From CAVWDI01 sp963793095 (GTDB lineage: Bacteria > Chloroflexota > Anaerolineae > Anaerolineales > UBA4823): a stretch of 64,000 nt of DNA. Below the pieces are notes generated by a model. The model did not search any database. It had not been told where the DNA came from and worked only from the letters and a program-made list of their open reading frames with translations. Of this stretch, positions 27,068 through 37,884 are shown in pieces (the first letter of the stretch is position 1; the number at the start of each line of letters is the position of its first letter). The stretch covers positions 62,001 through 126,000 of the forward strand of contig CAWBYY010000009.1 of the NCBI GenBank assembly GCA_963793095.1, written 5' to 3'. The position numbers and the translations under genes are program-made.

Positions 27068-27750
27068 TCTTATGCAGAATACCTGGTAGAAATAATCTGG
27101 ATTATTGGGCTGAACCAGAAAGCGGGGCAGGCCCGGGGGTGCTGGTGCTGCATGCCTGGTGGGGGTTAAATGGTTTCTTTAAGAGCGTCTGCAGCCAGCT
27201 TGCCCGGGATGGTTACGTGGCCTGCGCTCCCGATTTGTATAACGGCAGGGTCGCCGGAACCCCGGATGAAGCCCTCCAGCTGGTATCCCAGGCGGACAGC
27301 CAGGAAGTTGACAGCATACTGATTCAAACGGCTGAACAGGTGCGCAGCCATCCTGCCGTGACCGGACCAGGAATTGGCGTGCTTGGTTTTTCGCTGGGCG
27401 CTTTTAACGCCCTGAAGCTGGCCGTCCACCCTGACATTGGGTTCATCCGGGCGGTCGTACTGTTTTACGGCACCAATCCGGCATTCCAGTCCCAGGACTA
27501 CGCCAGGTCCCGGGCTGCATTTCTGGGGCATTTTGCAGAAAAGGACAAATTTGAACCTCCCGAGGAAGTTGAAAAGACCCGGGCAGAAATTCAGCTCGCA
27601 GGCAAGACCGTCCAGTTCTATACATACCCGGGAACGCAGCACTGGTTCGCCGAATCAGACCGGATTGATGTCTATAATATGGAAGCAGCCGCACTCGCCT
27701 GGGACAGGACACATGATTTTCTCAACCAGAACCTGAAACAGGATAAATGA
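27040..27750 (+). CDS. Dienelactone hydrolase-family protein
   Basis: An alpha/beta hydrolase of up to 236 residues. VLVLHAWWGLNGF is the dienelactone-hydrolase oxyanion strand, and the nucleophile elbow is GFSLGA, with serine in place of the usual cysteine of dienelactone hydrolase. A late Asp (EKDKFEPPEEV) and His (TQHWFAE) complete the triad. The ATG at 27040 overlaps the GH94 gene by 28 bp; a start a little further in is possible, since the first 20 residues are not family-like. Substrate unknown. Confidence 0.8.
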   Translation: MDRRKRSRLILCRIPGRNNLDYWAEPESGAGPGVLVLHAWWGLNGFFKSVCSQLARDGYVACAPDLYNGRVAGTPDEALQLVSQADSQEVDSILIQTAEQVRSHPAVTGPGIGVLGFSLGAFNALKLAVHPDIGFIRAVVLFYGTNPAFQSQDYARSRAAFLGHFAEKDKFEPPEEVEKTRAEIQLAGKTVQFYTYPGTQHWFAESDRIDVYNMEAAALAWDRTHDFLNQNLKQDK

Positions 27751-28151
27751 AGCCCATTAAACCCGCCAAAGCGGAACTGTCCGGGTTGTTTTACCGGGAT
27801 GGTCCGGGTTAGGAACCGGTCCAAGAAAAAAACCTGCGCCTGTGTTTGACCCAAACGGTGTCATGCTCATTTTTTAGATTCTTCCTGGATATAGAACGAT
27901 AGGAAGCCTGCTGGTCCTGGTTTAATTAATCCAAGAAAAACAATTTCAACTATTATGGTTGAATAAGTGAGATTTATTGTCAACTACCTGTCCTTTAATT
28001 ACTAAATATTCAAAACCAATTAAATATTCCCTGAATTAGCGTCTCGGAGGTCCCTGAGAAATCTTCTCATTTAGGAGTATTTTCCAGTTCACATACCTGT
28101 TCAACAACAAGTTGGGCAGCAAATTAATTCTGATTGATTTTGGGGAGAGAG
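27751..28151. other. Intergenic region without recognised gene
   Basis: About 400 bases between two rightward genes, AT-rich in its second half. No hairpin with a T run and no promoter stood out; the short frames here do not look like protein. A GGGGAGAGAG ribosome binding site for the cytochrome is at its end. Confidence 0.45.
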
Positions 28152-28710
28152 ATGAAAACATTTTGGCTGGTCTTAATATTAGCGCTGGTCAGCGGTTGCA
28201 CTGGCCAGTTCACCCAGGTCGATGAATTGTCGTCCGCCAACATTGTTCAGGGAACAATGGCCGGGCTGGAAAACTGGGGCACCGCCTGGGGACCGGACGC
28301 CTTCCAATCCGGCGGGGAACGGATTTTCTTCACAACCATCAACCATCAAGATGAATTTCTCACTTACTCAGGCGGCCCGAAATCGGACATGATGATGGGC
28401 GGCTTTCTGGCATGCGCTTCCTGCCACGGCCCCGCTGGAAAAGGCGGCACCCATGAAATGTATAACTATACGATGATCGCCCCGGACATCCGCTTTATAA
28501 CCTTGAACGCACGCAAACAGGGACTGACTGGAACCAACCCCTCCTCGCAATCAGGCAAGGCAGGCGAATACGACATCGAAGATTTAAACCGGGCCCTGAT
28601 CAGAAGGACTCCGCCCTGACAGCAGCGGACTGAACGAGTATATGCCTCGCTGGATTTTAAGCGACCAGGATCTTACAGAACTGCTGGAGTACCTTAAAAC
28701 GCTCCCCTGA
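28152..28710 (+). CDS. Lipoprotein cytochrome c (frameshifted near its end)
   Basis: A small exported cytochrome of about 185 residues. A lipobox (LVSGC) follows a short hydrophobic signal; one haem site, CASCH, is near residue 92 with a likely Met ligand region after it. A one-base shift near 28600 separates the last part; the other frame continues LRPDSSGLNEYMPRWILSDQD and ends ELLEYLKTLP, the usual end of class I cytochromes c. The ATG at 28152 is favoured by GGGGAGAGAG upstream. Electron partners are unknown. Confidence 0.78.
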
Positions 28711-28899
28711 CCACCTCCCAGGAAGTTAGTCGAGATTAAATCCTCATCTTTATTGACACCTGCTAAAATTGGTGTAAAATATTAGATATAATTCACCTTA
28801 TTAGTCCCCTTATCGCCATCCCGCATCCCGGGGGAGAATTGAACTTGACCTGCTGACCTTTAAAATAGGAATCGCCAGGTTAATTAAACGGGTCTTCTT

Positions 28900-31827
28900 A
28901 TGACAAATGATATTGAAATCAAAAAACTGGAAATAAAATTAGAGCAGGCCAGGAAAGAAATAGCCCGCCTGGCTTCCTTTCCCGAACTCAACCCGGCTGC
29001 CATTATCGAAGTAGATCTTGATAAGAACGTCCATTATGTCAACCCGGCCGCAGACAGGATGTTTCCCAACTGCTGTGAAGTTATTTTTAATACCATCCTG
29101 CTTGATGATCTTGAAGAAATTGTCGAGGATTTACATAAAGCAAACCAGCACTCGCATATGCGGGAGATCAAGCTGAATAACACCTGGTACCAGCAGGTGA
29201 TCCACCTTGTGCCGGACAGCGACCGCATCCGCTGCTTTATCATCGATATAACCGAACGCAAGCAGGCCCAGGAGCTGCTCCAGCGCCAGAACGAATACCT
29301 TGCCGCCCTCAACGCAACCACCCTGGGGCTGATGAGCAGGCTCAATATCAATGAACTGCTGGGAGATATCCTTTCACGGGCCGGGCAGCTGCTGGGCACC
29401 TCCCACAGTTTTATCTTCCTGCTTGAGGGGGATGAACTCGAACAAAAAGTCGGCACCGGAGCATTTGCCGAAACGATCGGGGGGCGCCTCACGCCCGGCG
29501 AGGGTGTATCCGGCAGGGTCTGGCAGACCGGCGAAGCAATTGTGGTATCTGATTACCGCTCCTGGGAGCACCGACACCTGCGCTACACCGAACTCGAAAT
29601 CAAGGCGGTTGCCGCTGCCCCGCTGAGGTCCGGGGATCAATTTATCGGGACGATCGGTATGGCTTACAATGCTGATTCCGGCAGGTTATTCGAAGAAACT
29701 GAGATGGAACTGCTCAAGCGCTTCGCGGAACTGGCATCGCTGGCACTCGATAATGCCATCCTGTTCAGCGAAACCCAGCAGGCCCGCAGGACGGCCGAGG
29801 CAGCCAATGAAGCCAAAAGCGCTTTCCTGGCAAACATGAGCCATGAGATCCGCACCCCGATGAATGCCATCATCGGCATGACCAGTTTGCTCAGGGACAC
29901 CCGACTGGATGACGAACAACGCGATTATGTCGAAACCGTCCGGCAAAGCGGCGAAGCCTTGCTGACCATTATCAATGACATACTCGATTTCTCCAAAATT
30001 GAAGCCGACCGGCTGGAACTTGAGAACCAGCCTTTTGACCTGCGCGAATGTATTGAAAGCGCCCTGGACCTGCTGGCGCCGGCAGCCGCCGGCAAGGGCA
30101 TCGACCTGGCTTACTTGATTGACAGACCGGTCCCGGAGGCGATCGTAGGCGATGTCACCCGACTGCGGCAGATCCTGGTCAATCTGCTCAGCAATGCGGT
30201 CAAGTTTACCGAACAGGGCGAGGTCCTGCTTTCAGCTGCCCTGCAGGAGTTCTCCAGCCCGGTTAAGCAGGAGGGCGCTGAAACGCTCACCCTCCATTTT
30301 ACCGTCAGAGACACCGGCATCGGCATACCCCCCGACCGGATGGACCGCCTGTTCCAGTCCTTCAGCCAGGTGGACGCCTCCACAACCAGGCGTTTCGGCG
30401 GCACCGGGCTCGGGCTTGCCATCAGCCACCGGTTGAGCGAATTGATGGGCGGCAGGATGTGGGTAGAGAGCGAGCTAGGGGACGGGTTCCACCTTTCATT
30501 TTACAATCCGGGCAAAACCCGCGCCCGCCCCGGAGCGGGCATACCTGGATGAAGTCCAGCCTGCCCTCGAAGGACGATGCGTGCTTGTGGTGGACGATAA
30601 CGCCACCAACCGGCTCATTTTAATCCGCCAGCTGGAGATGTGGCATATGGTGCCGCACGCCACCGGTTCCCCCTTTGAAGCCCTGGAGCTGATTAAAACG
30701 GGGGGCAATTTGACGTAGCGGTCCTGGATATGCAGATGCCGGAAATGGACGGCCTGGCCCTGGCAAGTGAAATAAGGTCCCTCTCAAATCCCGCTTCCAG
30801 ACTGCCGCTGATCATGCTGACCAGCCTTGGCCGGCGGGAGGTCAACCAGGAAGCCGGGGACTTCGCGGCCTTCCTCAATAAACCCCTGAAACCCTCCTCG
30901 CTTTTTGATGCCCTGGTGGGGATTATCACCGGAAAGCCAACCAGGGTGATGTCCAGAAAAGAAAAGGACCAGCCGAAGTTCGATGCCAGCATGGGGGAAC
31001 ATTCTCCTTTGCGGATTTTGCTTGCGGAGGACAACGCCAATAACCAGAAACTGGCGACCCTGATCCTGAAACGGCTCGGCTACCAGACCGACCTGGCGGG
31101 AAACGGCCAGGAAGCCCTGCAGGCCCTCGGGCGCCAGGTCTACGATGTGGTTTTAATGGACGTCCAGATGCCTGAGATGGATGGGCTTGAAGCCACCCGC
31201 CGCCTGCGGGTTGAGCTTCCGGATGAGCGCCAGCCGCGCGTGATCGCCATGACCGCCAATGCCATGCAGGGCGACCGCGAGATGTGCCTTGAAGCCGGGA
31301 TGGATGACTATGTCAGCAAACCGATCCGGATCGAAGAACTTGTCAGGGCATTAAGCCTGGTCATCCCGCTCGACAATGACGGGGCTGAAAAATTAAGCCG
31401 GGATTCAGGTTCGAAAGAGGGGAAGGAAAGCGCACCCTCCGTTCAATCCCATTCCAACCTCTCGCAATTCGAGGATGTGCTCGATCCTGAGGGCCTGAAC
31501 CGGTTGATTTCAAACCTTGGGGGGGAGTTTGAATACCTGGTAGAGCTGATCACGGCCTTTCTGGAGGATACGCCCGCATTGATCCGGGAATTGAACCAGG
31601 CGGTCGAGGTGCAGAATATACCGGAAGTGCACCGCCTGGCGCACAGCCTTAAATCAAACGGAGCCGATTACGGGGCAACCCGCTTTGCCGGGTTGTGTAA
31701 GGACCTTGAAACGGCTGCCAGGTCAGGAAACCTGAACGGCGCATCCGGGCTGGCCGCCCAGATCACCAGCGAATATGTTTTGCTGGAAGGCGCTCTGAAT
31801 TCTGTCCTGGAAAAGGGCGCGGTTTAA
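28900..31827 (+). CDS. Hybrid histidine kinase: PAS-GAF-HisKA-HATPase-REC-REC-HPt (two frameshifts)
   Basis: A soluble kinase of about 975 residues. In order: an N-terminal coiled coil, a PAS domain, a GAF domain (about 135-285), the phosphoacceptor helix (SHEIRTPMNA, about residue 315), the ATPase with N box NLLSNAVKF and G boxes DTGIGI and GTGLGL, a receiver (VVDDNATNR; VLDMQMPEMDG), a second receiver (LAEDNANNQ; LMDVQMPEMDG; YVSKPI), and an HPt domain (LAHSLKSNG). Two compensating shifts, near 30484 and in a G6 run near 30700, disrupt the frame around the first receiver and look like homopolymer errors. No membrane segment is seen, so the signal is cytoplasmic. It probably works with the kinase gene that follows. 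Confidence 0.85.
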
Positions 31828-31892
31828 GAACAGGCATTCCGGGCGAAGAAAGTCCGGAATAACCGGATATCAGGAAGGAGAGATAAGACTGT

Positions 31893-33335
31893 ATGGCAGA
31901 AGAAAAAGGCCGCATCCTGGTTGTAGATGACAACCGAATGAACCGCATCAAGCTTTCCCGGGGTCTTGAACAGCAGGGATATGCTGTTGAACTGGCCGAG
32001 GGCGGGCAGCAGGCGCTGAATATGCTTGAAAACGCTGCTTTTGATGTTGTGCTGCTCGATATCATCATGCCGGAGATGGACGGCTTTCAGGTCCTGGAAC
32101 AAATCAAGTGCAACCCGGAACTGCGGGATATACCGGTGATTGTTATTTCAGCCCTGGATGAAACTGAAAGCGCAGTGCGCTGCATCGAAATGGGAGCGGA
32201 GGACTACCTGCCGAAATCTTTTGATCCGGTCCTGCTGCGGGCCCGTCTGGGGGCCAGCCTGCAGAAGAAAAGACTGCGCGATTTGGAAAAGGCCTATCTT
32301 GAACAGGAACTGACCCTCAGACAGAACGAAAAGCTGGCCACAATCGGCCGTTTAAGCGCCGGTATGGCCCACGAATTGAACAACCCCAGCGCTGCGGCAA
32401 ACCGCGGGGCCCAGAACATTATTGATATCCTGCCGCGCCTGCGGGAGGCCTATGTTCAGCTCATCCAGAATGCCCTGACGGGCGAACAACTAGAGCGCCT
32501 GGAACAACTCGATAACCTTGCGGCGGAAAAAGCCCGGGATCCGATAGTAATCGACCCGTTGTCCAGGGGTGATCTGGAGACGGAGCTGGAAGAATGGCTG
32601 GATTCGATGTCGGTGGAGGATTCCTGGGAGATCGCGCCGAAACTGGTCAGGCTTGGACTTGATGTATCCGAACTCGCCAGCCAGTTTTCCATGTTTGACC
32701 GGGCCCAGTTTCCGGCTGTGATCCAGTGGTTGAACTGCACCTGTGAAATCTACCGCCTCTCAACGGACATCTCCCACACGACCAGCCGCATCGCCAGTAT
32801 TGTAAACGCATTGAAAGTCTACACTTTCCTGGACCAGGCCCCGGTCCAGAGCCTGGATATTAACGCCGGGTTGGACAGTACTCTCACCATCCTGCAGAGT
32901 AAATTAAACGGGGTCACCGTCCGGCGCGACTACGCAGAAAGCCTGCCAAAAGTCGAAGCCTACGGCAGCGAATTGAACCAGGTCTGGACCAACCTGATCG
33001 AAAATGCGATCGACGCCCTGAACGGGAACGGTGAGGTCCGCCTGAGCACCCGCGCTGAGGGGGACTGGGTAATAGTGGGAATTGAAGACAACGGCTCTGG
33101 AATCCCAGCGGACATCCAGCTAAAAATCTTCGACCCATTTTACACAACCAAACCGGTCGGGCAGGGTACCGGTCTGGGCTTGAATATCTCCCACAACATT
33201 ATCGCCCAGAAACACCGCGGCAGAATTGAGGTCGAATCGCAGCCCGGTAAAACTCGCTTCGACGTCTGGCTGCCGGTAAAACTGGCCGGGAATGTGGATG
33301 CAGCCAGCCAGGATCCGGGCGACCGGGTTAGTTGA
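31893..33335 (+). CDS. Receiver-histidine kinase (REC-HisKA-HATPase)
   Basis: A 480-residue protein. Residues 1-125 form a receiver with the phosphorylated Asp in VVLLDIIMPEMDG and Lys in YLPKSFD. A coiled coil leads to a kinase core with phosphoacceptor His in GMAHELNNPSAAANRG, N box NLIENAIDAL, and G boxes DNGSGIP and GTGLGL. An insert of about 140 residues lies between the His helix and the ATPase. No output or membrane domain is present. It lies 65 bp after the hybrid kinase; a phosphorelay from the HPt domain of that protein to this receiver is plausible. Confidence 0.87.
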   Translation: MAEEKGRILVVDDNRMNRIKLSRGLEQQGYAVELAEGGQQALNMLENAAFDVVLLDIIMPEMDGFQVLEQIKCNPELRDIPVIVISALDETESAVRCIEMGAEDYLPKSFDPVLLRARLGASLQKKRLRDLEKAYLEQELTLRQNEKLATIGRLSAGMAHELNNPSAAANRGAQNIIDILPRLREAYVQLIQNALTGEQLERLEQLDNLAAEKARDPIVIDPLSRGDLETELEEWLDSMSVEDSWEIAPKLVRLGLDVSELASQFSMFDRAQFPAVIQWLNCTCEIYRLSTDISHTTSRIASIVNALKVYTFLDQAPVQSLDINAGLDSTLTILQSKLNGVTVRRDYAESLPKVEAYGSELNQVWTNLIENAIDALNGNGEVRLSTRAEGDWVIVGIEDNGSGIPADIQLKIFDPFYTTKPVGQGTGLGLNISHNIIAQKHRGRIEVESQPGKTRFDVWLPVKLAGNVDAASQDPGDRVS

Positions 33336-33478
33336 TTAAACATCCATCCGTGGGGACGAAGTAACTTTTTTTCCGAATCGGGCAACCCGCGAGTATAATC
33401 TTTCCCAATAACCCACAAAAGGTGTTTCTGTGAAACCTTTGAGCCGTTCCGGGGTTAATTTTGTTATGGAGGTGGAAA

Positions 33479-34327
33479 ATGCCTGATATAAAAATTGTCA
33501 CTGACAGCACCGCGAACTTATGCCCAGAATTTATTGAAGAACATGCCGTAAAGGTCATCCCGCTGAATATCCACTGGGGTGAAGAAACCTCAAAAGACGG
33601 GGTCGATATTACCCCTCTGGAATTCTACGCCCGCCTTGAGAAATCGGACGAGATCCCCAAAACATCCCAGCCGTCCATGCAGGAATTCTTGAATGCCTAC
33701 AAGGAGATCGCTCCGACCTGCCAGGGGATCATCGCCCCGGTAATTTCATCCGGGATCAGCGGAACATTCGCTTCCGCCAGCTCTGCCCAGGCCGAATTTT
33801 CTGACGTGCCGTTAGAAGTTGTCGACACCAGGCAGACCGCCGCCGGACTGGCGCTGGTAGTAATCGCCTGTGCCCAGGCAATCCAGGCTGGCAAGAGCCT
33901 TGATGAAGTCAAAGCGGTCGCCGAAGATGTATCCAGCCGGGTCAAGTTCTACTTCATGGTCGATACGCTCGAATACCTGCACAAGGGCGGGCGCATCGGG
34001 GGAGGTAGGCGCTTTCTGGGCTCCGCCTTAAATATCAAGCCGATCCTTTTCCTGGACGAGCAGGGCAAAATTGGAGCCCTCGAACAGGTCCGCACCAAGA
34101 AAAAAGCCGTTGCCAGGCTGGTGGAATTGGCGGTCCAGGAGTCCGGGGGAAATCCGGCCCATATCGGGATCATCCATGCCGACGCCCTGGAAGACGCCCA
34201 GGATTTTAAAAACCAGCTCGCCCAGGCGGTTCACTGTAAATTCCTTGATATCTACGACCTCAGTCCGGTGATCGGGGTGCACGTCGGGCCCGGCACGCTC
34301 GGAATGGCTATCTACACTGAAGGATAA
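33479..34327 (+). CDS. DegV-family fatty-acid-binding protein
   Basis: A 282-residue cytoplasmic protein (MPDIKIVTDSTANL..) with both DegV lobes; the TDSTANL strand and the GTFASASSAQ loop contact the bound fatty acid in known members. DegV/FakB proteins present fatty acids to a FakA kinase for phosphorylation. The ATG at 33479 follows GGAGGTGG; a longer TTG start would include the ribosome binding site. A second DegV is at 43.5 kb, so the organism has at least two, as is common when they differ in fatty-acid preference. A DUF423 gene follows 3 bp later. Confidence 0.9.
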   Translation: MPDIKIVTDSTANLCPEFIEEHAVKVIPLNIHWGEETSKDGVDITPLEFYARLEKSDEIPKTSQPSMQEFLNAYKEIAPTCQGIIAPVISSGISGTFASASSAQAEFSDVPLEVVDTRQTAAGLALVVIACAQAIQAGKSLDEVKAVAEDVSSRVKFYFMVDTLEYLHKGGRIGGGRRFLGSALNIKPILFLDEQGKIGALEQVRTKKKAVARLVELAVQESGGNPAHIGIIHADALEDAQDFKNQLAQAVHCKFLDIYDLSPVIGVHVGPGTLGMAIYTEG

Positions 34328-34330
34328 AAA

Positions 34331-34705
34331 TTGAACCTGTTTTTCGGGTTGGGTTCATTTTTTGCAGGGCTGGCGGTGATCCTGGGAGCGTTTGGGGCCC
34401 ACGGGCTGGCAGATAAACTGACGCCTGACCGGCTGGCTAACTTCGAAACGGCTGCCCGCTACCAGATGTACCACTCGCTGGCGCTGCTGGCGGTCGCGCT
34501 GGCCCTGGCTTATTTCCCGGCTGGGACGAAATCCCTCCAGATCGGGGGCTGGCTGTTCGTGGCTGGCATCCTGCTGTTTTCCGGCAGCCTGTATATCCTT
34601 TCAATTACCGGCATCCGCTGGCTGGGCGCGGTCACCCCCTTTGGAGGGGTCGCATTCGCCCTCGGCTGGCTGATGCTGGTCCTGGCTGCCTGGCAGGCGC
34701 GCTGA
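34331..34705 (+). CDS. DUF423 (YgdD-like) membrane protein
   Basis: A 124-residue protein with four helices and the family motifs GAFGAHGL (near residue 20), Y-MYH (QMYHSLALL) and TPFGGVAF. Function unknown across the family. The start is a TTG three bases after the DegV stop, with AAGGA upstream, so the two genes are coupled. A compact terminator follows. Confidence 0.88.
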   Translation: MNLFFGLGSFFAGLAVILGAFGAHGLADKLTPDRLANFETAARYQMYHSLALLAVALALAYFPAGTKSLQIGGWLFVAGILLFSGSLYILSITGIRWLGAVTPFGGVAFALGWLMLVLAAWQAR

Positions 34706-34710
34706 CCTTG

Positions 34711-34731
34711 AGGAGCATTACTCCTTTTTTT
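34711..34731 (+). terminator. Rho-independent terminator after DUF423 gene
   Basis: GGAG / CTCC stem with a short loop and T7 tail. The stem is short but well placed. Confidence 0.65.
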
Positions 34732-35068
34732 CAAACACGGATTCCGGATGCGATCAATCCCGGTGTGAACCGCTTCTCGATTATCCAGGCAAGGAGTAAC
34801 ACTCCTTACCACAAAAAGTAGGGCGGCTTTTCGGGTTGCATCCCGCAAGGGACCAAAGCCGCCTTATTAAGTTTCACGTAATTAAACAGCTAAGAAACCC
34901 TCCCAGCAAAACCACAGATCCTGAATATTTGTCAGGTTTGGAAACCTGACCTACTTTACCTTTGATTTTATACAGCCGCCAATTTGTTTGCAGGTAAGGT
35001 ATGGAAACCTGACCTGCAGACGCATTCAATATTTTATTATTTAACCAAAAACCGCTTGCAGCCTTCCC
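34732..35068. repeat. Hairpin-rich intergenic region
   Basis: Several hairpins lie between convergent genes. AAGGAG/CTCCTT is near 34791. GGCGGCTTT/AAAGCCGCC is at 34822-34863 with an inner GGGTTGCATCCC loop. GTCAGGTTT/AAACCTGAC at 34931-34950 is a perfect palindrome; GGAAACCTGACCT recurs about 60 bp downstream. The last looks like a dispersed intergenic repeat. No gene is supported here. Confidence 0.5.
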
Positions 35069-36516
35069 TCAACCCTTATAACACAACACCGGGTTCCTGG
35101 CCGCGGCGGTCTCATCCAGCCGTGAGACCGGGGAGACATGCGGGGCGCTGTGCAGCACTTCCGGCTCATCCTGGGCTTCTTCCTTGATCTTAATCAACGC
35201 TTCCGCAAAACTGTCCAGGGTCTGCTTGCTCTCGGTTTCGGTCGGCTCGATCATCAGCGCATCGTGCACGATCAGCGGGAAGTAATTGGTCGGCGGGTGG
35301 TGCCCGTAATCGATCAGCCGCTTGGACACGTCCAGGGCGATCACATCCGTACCGGCGTATATCCCCGTGCACCACAAACTCGTGCATGCAGGTGCGCTCG
35401 ACCGCCAGCTTGAAGTGCGGCGCGACCTTTGCTTTCAGGTAGTTGGCGTTCAGCACGGCATTCTCCGAGACCTCCCGCAGGCCGTCCGGCGCCCATCATG
35501 CGGATGTAGGTGTAAGCCCGGATGAAGCATGCCGTAGTTGCCGTAAGAAGGCCTTCAGAGCGACCGATCGACTGCTCCGGCGTTATCAGCTTGTAAACCA
35601 CCGCCATCCTTCACCGCCATCGGTCCCGGCAGGAAGGGCGCCAGTTCTGCGCGTCACCCCGACCGGCCCGCAGCCCGGGCCGCCACCGCCGTGGGGGGTG
35701 GTGAAGGTCTTGTGCAGGTTGAAATGCAGCACGTCGAAGCCCAGGTCGCCCGGCTTGGCGATGCCCATCAGGGCGTTCAGGTTGGCCCCGTCGCCGTACA
35801 CCAGCCCGCCGCAGTTGTGGACCGTCTCGCACACCTCCAGCACCTGCTCCTCGAACAGGCCCAGGGTGTTGGGATTGGTCAGCATCAGCCCCACCACCGT
35901 GTCATCGCACTCGCGCTTCAGCGCCTCCAGGTCGACATTGCCGCGCGCGTCCGAGGGCAGTTCGACCACGGTGAAACCGCTCATGGCGGTCGAGGCCGGG
36001 TTGGTGCCGTGGGCCGAATCGGGGATCAGCATCTTGGTGCGCTTGCTGTCGCCCCGGCTCTCGTGGTAGGCGCGCATGATCAGCACACCTGCAAACTCGC
36101 CGTGGGCGCCCGCCGCCGGCTGCAGGGATACCCCTGCAAAGCCGGATATCTCCGCCAGCATCTCCTGCAGTTCGTACATCAACTGCAGGCTGCCCTGGAC
36201 CGTGGCTCCGGCTGCAGGGGATGCACGTGCGGTCAGGCCTTCGATCGAAGCGGCCCGCTCTCGTTCACCTTGGGGTTGTATTTCATCGTGCACGAGCCCA
36301 GCGGGTAGAAGACGGTATCGATCGCGTAATTCATCTGGCTCAGGTGGGTGTAATGGCGCACGAAGTCCAGTTCGCTCACCTCCGGCAGGTTGAGGTCGTC
36401 TCCCGCAGCAGTTCAGCCGGCAGTTCGAGCTGCAGGCACGTCCAGTTCCGGCAGGGTGTAGGCCCTCCGCCCGGGGGAGGAGATTTCAAAGATCAAGGGT
36501 TCAGTTGTTTTCTCAT
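35069..36516 (-). CDS. gcvPB: Glycine dehydrogenase (decarboxylating) subunit 2, P-protein beta (many frameshifts)
   Basis: The pyridoxal-phosphate half of the split glycine cleavage P protein, about 482 residues once frames are joined. It starts MRKQLNP, overlapping the gcvPA stop by 4 bp (ATGA). Recognisable parts include FYPLGSCTMKYNPK, the cofactor lysine in LHFNLHKTFTTPHGGGG, and MIEPTETESKQTLD near the C-terminus. At least six single-base shifts (near 36497, 36440, 36405, 36260, 35600 and 35370-35500) break the frame while residues stay highly conserved, pointing to sequence errors. It decarboxylates glycine and loads the aminomethyl group on GcvH. Confidence 0.82.
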
Positions 36517-37884
36517 TGTTCAGGCTCCTCTATCCGATCCCTGCCAGGCTGCTCGACCAGGTGGTCGATCTGGGCTTGTACTGTTCATCTCGGTCACGCA
36601 CACCAGCATCTGGTTCACCCTGTCCGGGTAATCCGCCTCAGGTCGTACCCGCCCAAAATGCCTGTCTTCGAGCAGTTCCCGGTTGAGTTCCGCCACCGGT
36701 CCGGGACACTCGACCACAAACTCGTTGAAGAACGGGCCCTGTTGAGAGCACTCGTAATCGGCCAGCTTATCGATCTCCCGGGCGGCATAGTGGGCTTTGT
36801 GGTAGCACAGTTCCGCCACCGCCCGCAGCCCCTGCTTGCCCATGTAGGCCAGGTACATGCCCGCGATCAGGGCGATCAAGTCCCTGGTTGGTGCAGATGT
36901 TGCTGGTCGCTTTTTCGCGCCGGATGTGCTGCTCGCGCGGCGAGAGGGTCAGCACATAACCGCGCCGGCCTTCCGTGTCGACTGTCTCGCCCACCAGCCG
37001 TGCCCGGCATTTTGCGCACGTTCTTCATCGTCGCCGCAAACACACCCAGGTACGGGCCGCCGAAATTCAGGCCTGCCCCGAACGGCTGGCCTTCGGCCGA
37101 CCACGATATCCGCCCCGTACTGGCCGGGCGGTTTGAGCAGTCCCCAGGCTGTGGATCGGGTTGGCTACCACCACCAGCAGCGCCCCTGCAGCATGGACTG
37201 CTTCCGCCAGCCCGTCCAGATCGCGGCAATTCGCCGAAGAAGTCCGGGTTCTGCACAATCAGGCAGGCGGTCTCCTCATCCAGCATCTCCCCCAGGTCCT
37301 CCAGGCTGGCATCCAGGTCCTCATCGCCCGTCACCTGCAGTTCCGCCGCCCGGCAGGTATGTCCGCAGCACCTGCCGGTACTGGGGGTGCACGCCCGGCG
37401 AAACCAGTGATCTTATTGCGCTTGCCGCGGGTCGACGTTGAAGCTCATGATGGCCGCTTCCGCCATCGAGGTGGCCCCGTCGTAGTGGCTGGCGTTGACC
37501 ACCTCCATGCCGGTCAGTTCGGCGATCATGCTCTGGTATTCAAAGATGGCCTGCAGGGTGCCCTGGCTGACCTCCGGCTGGTAGGGGGTGTAGGCTGTCA
37601 GAAATTCGCCCCGCCCCGCCAGGGACGAGACCGCACTGGGCACAAAGTGGTTGTATGCCCCCGCCCCGATGAACGTGTTGAAGCACGCCGTTGATTTGTT
37701 CTTTTCCGCAAGAGCGTGCAGTTCCGTTAATATCTCCATCTCGGATACAGCCTGCGGCAGGTTCCAGTTCCGGGAAGCGGTATCCCTGGGGGACATCCTC
37801 AAACAGGGCCTCCAGCGATGGAACCCCGATCGCCTCCAGCATCTCGCCCAGCTCCCGGTCTGTTTGCGGTAAATACGGGGTCAT
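36513..37884 (-). CDS. gcvPA: Glycine dehydrogenase (decarboxylating) subunit 1, P-protein alpha (many frameshifts)
   Basis: About 456 residues after joining frames. It begins MTPYLPQTDRELGEMLEAIG, typical of GcvPA. Conserved stretches include FIGAGAYNHFVPSAV, YTPYQPEVSQGTLQ, NASHYDGATSMAEA and NICTNQ. At least six shifts occur between 37760 and 36640. The start overlaps the gcvH stop by 4 bp. With gcvPB it forms the two-subunit P protein of the glycine cleavage system, which supplies one-carbon units to folate. No gcvT is in the window. Confidence 0.82.

Noticed and set aside
27850..27880. Short minus-strand frame MSMTPFGSNTGAG
   Set aside because: Only 36 codons, odd composition, and no ribosome binding site.
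28617..28619. TGA in the cytochrome c gene as selenocysteine
   Set aside because: The conserved C-terminus resumes in another frame, so this is a frameshift, not a recoded stop.
34819..34864. GGGCGGCTTT hairpin resembling a T-box end
   Set aside because: The T-box core AGGGTGGNACCGCG is absent and no amino-acid gene follows on that strand; it lies between convergent genes.
37400..37420. In-frame stop in gcvPA as recoding
   Set aside because: The continuation is in a different frame and similar breaks occur throughout the gene.
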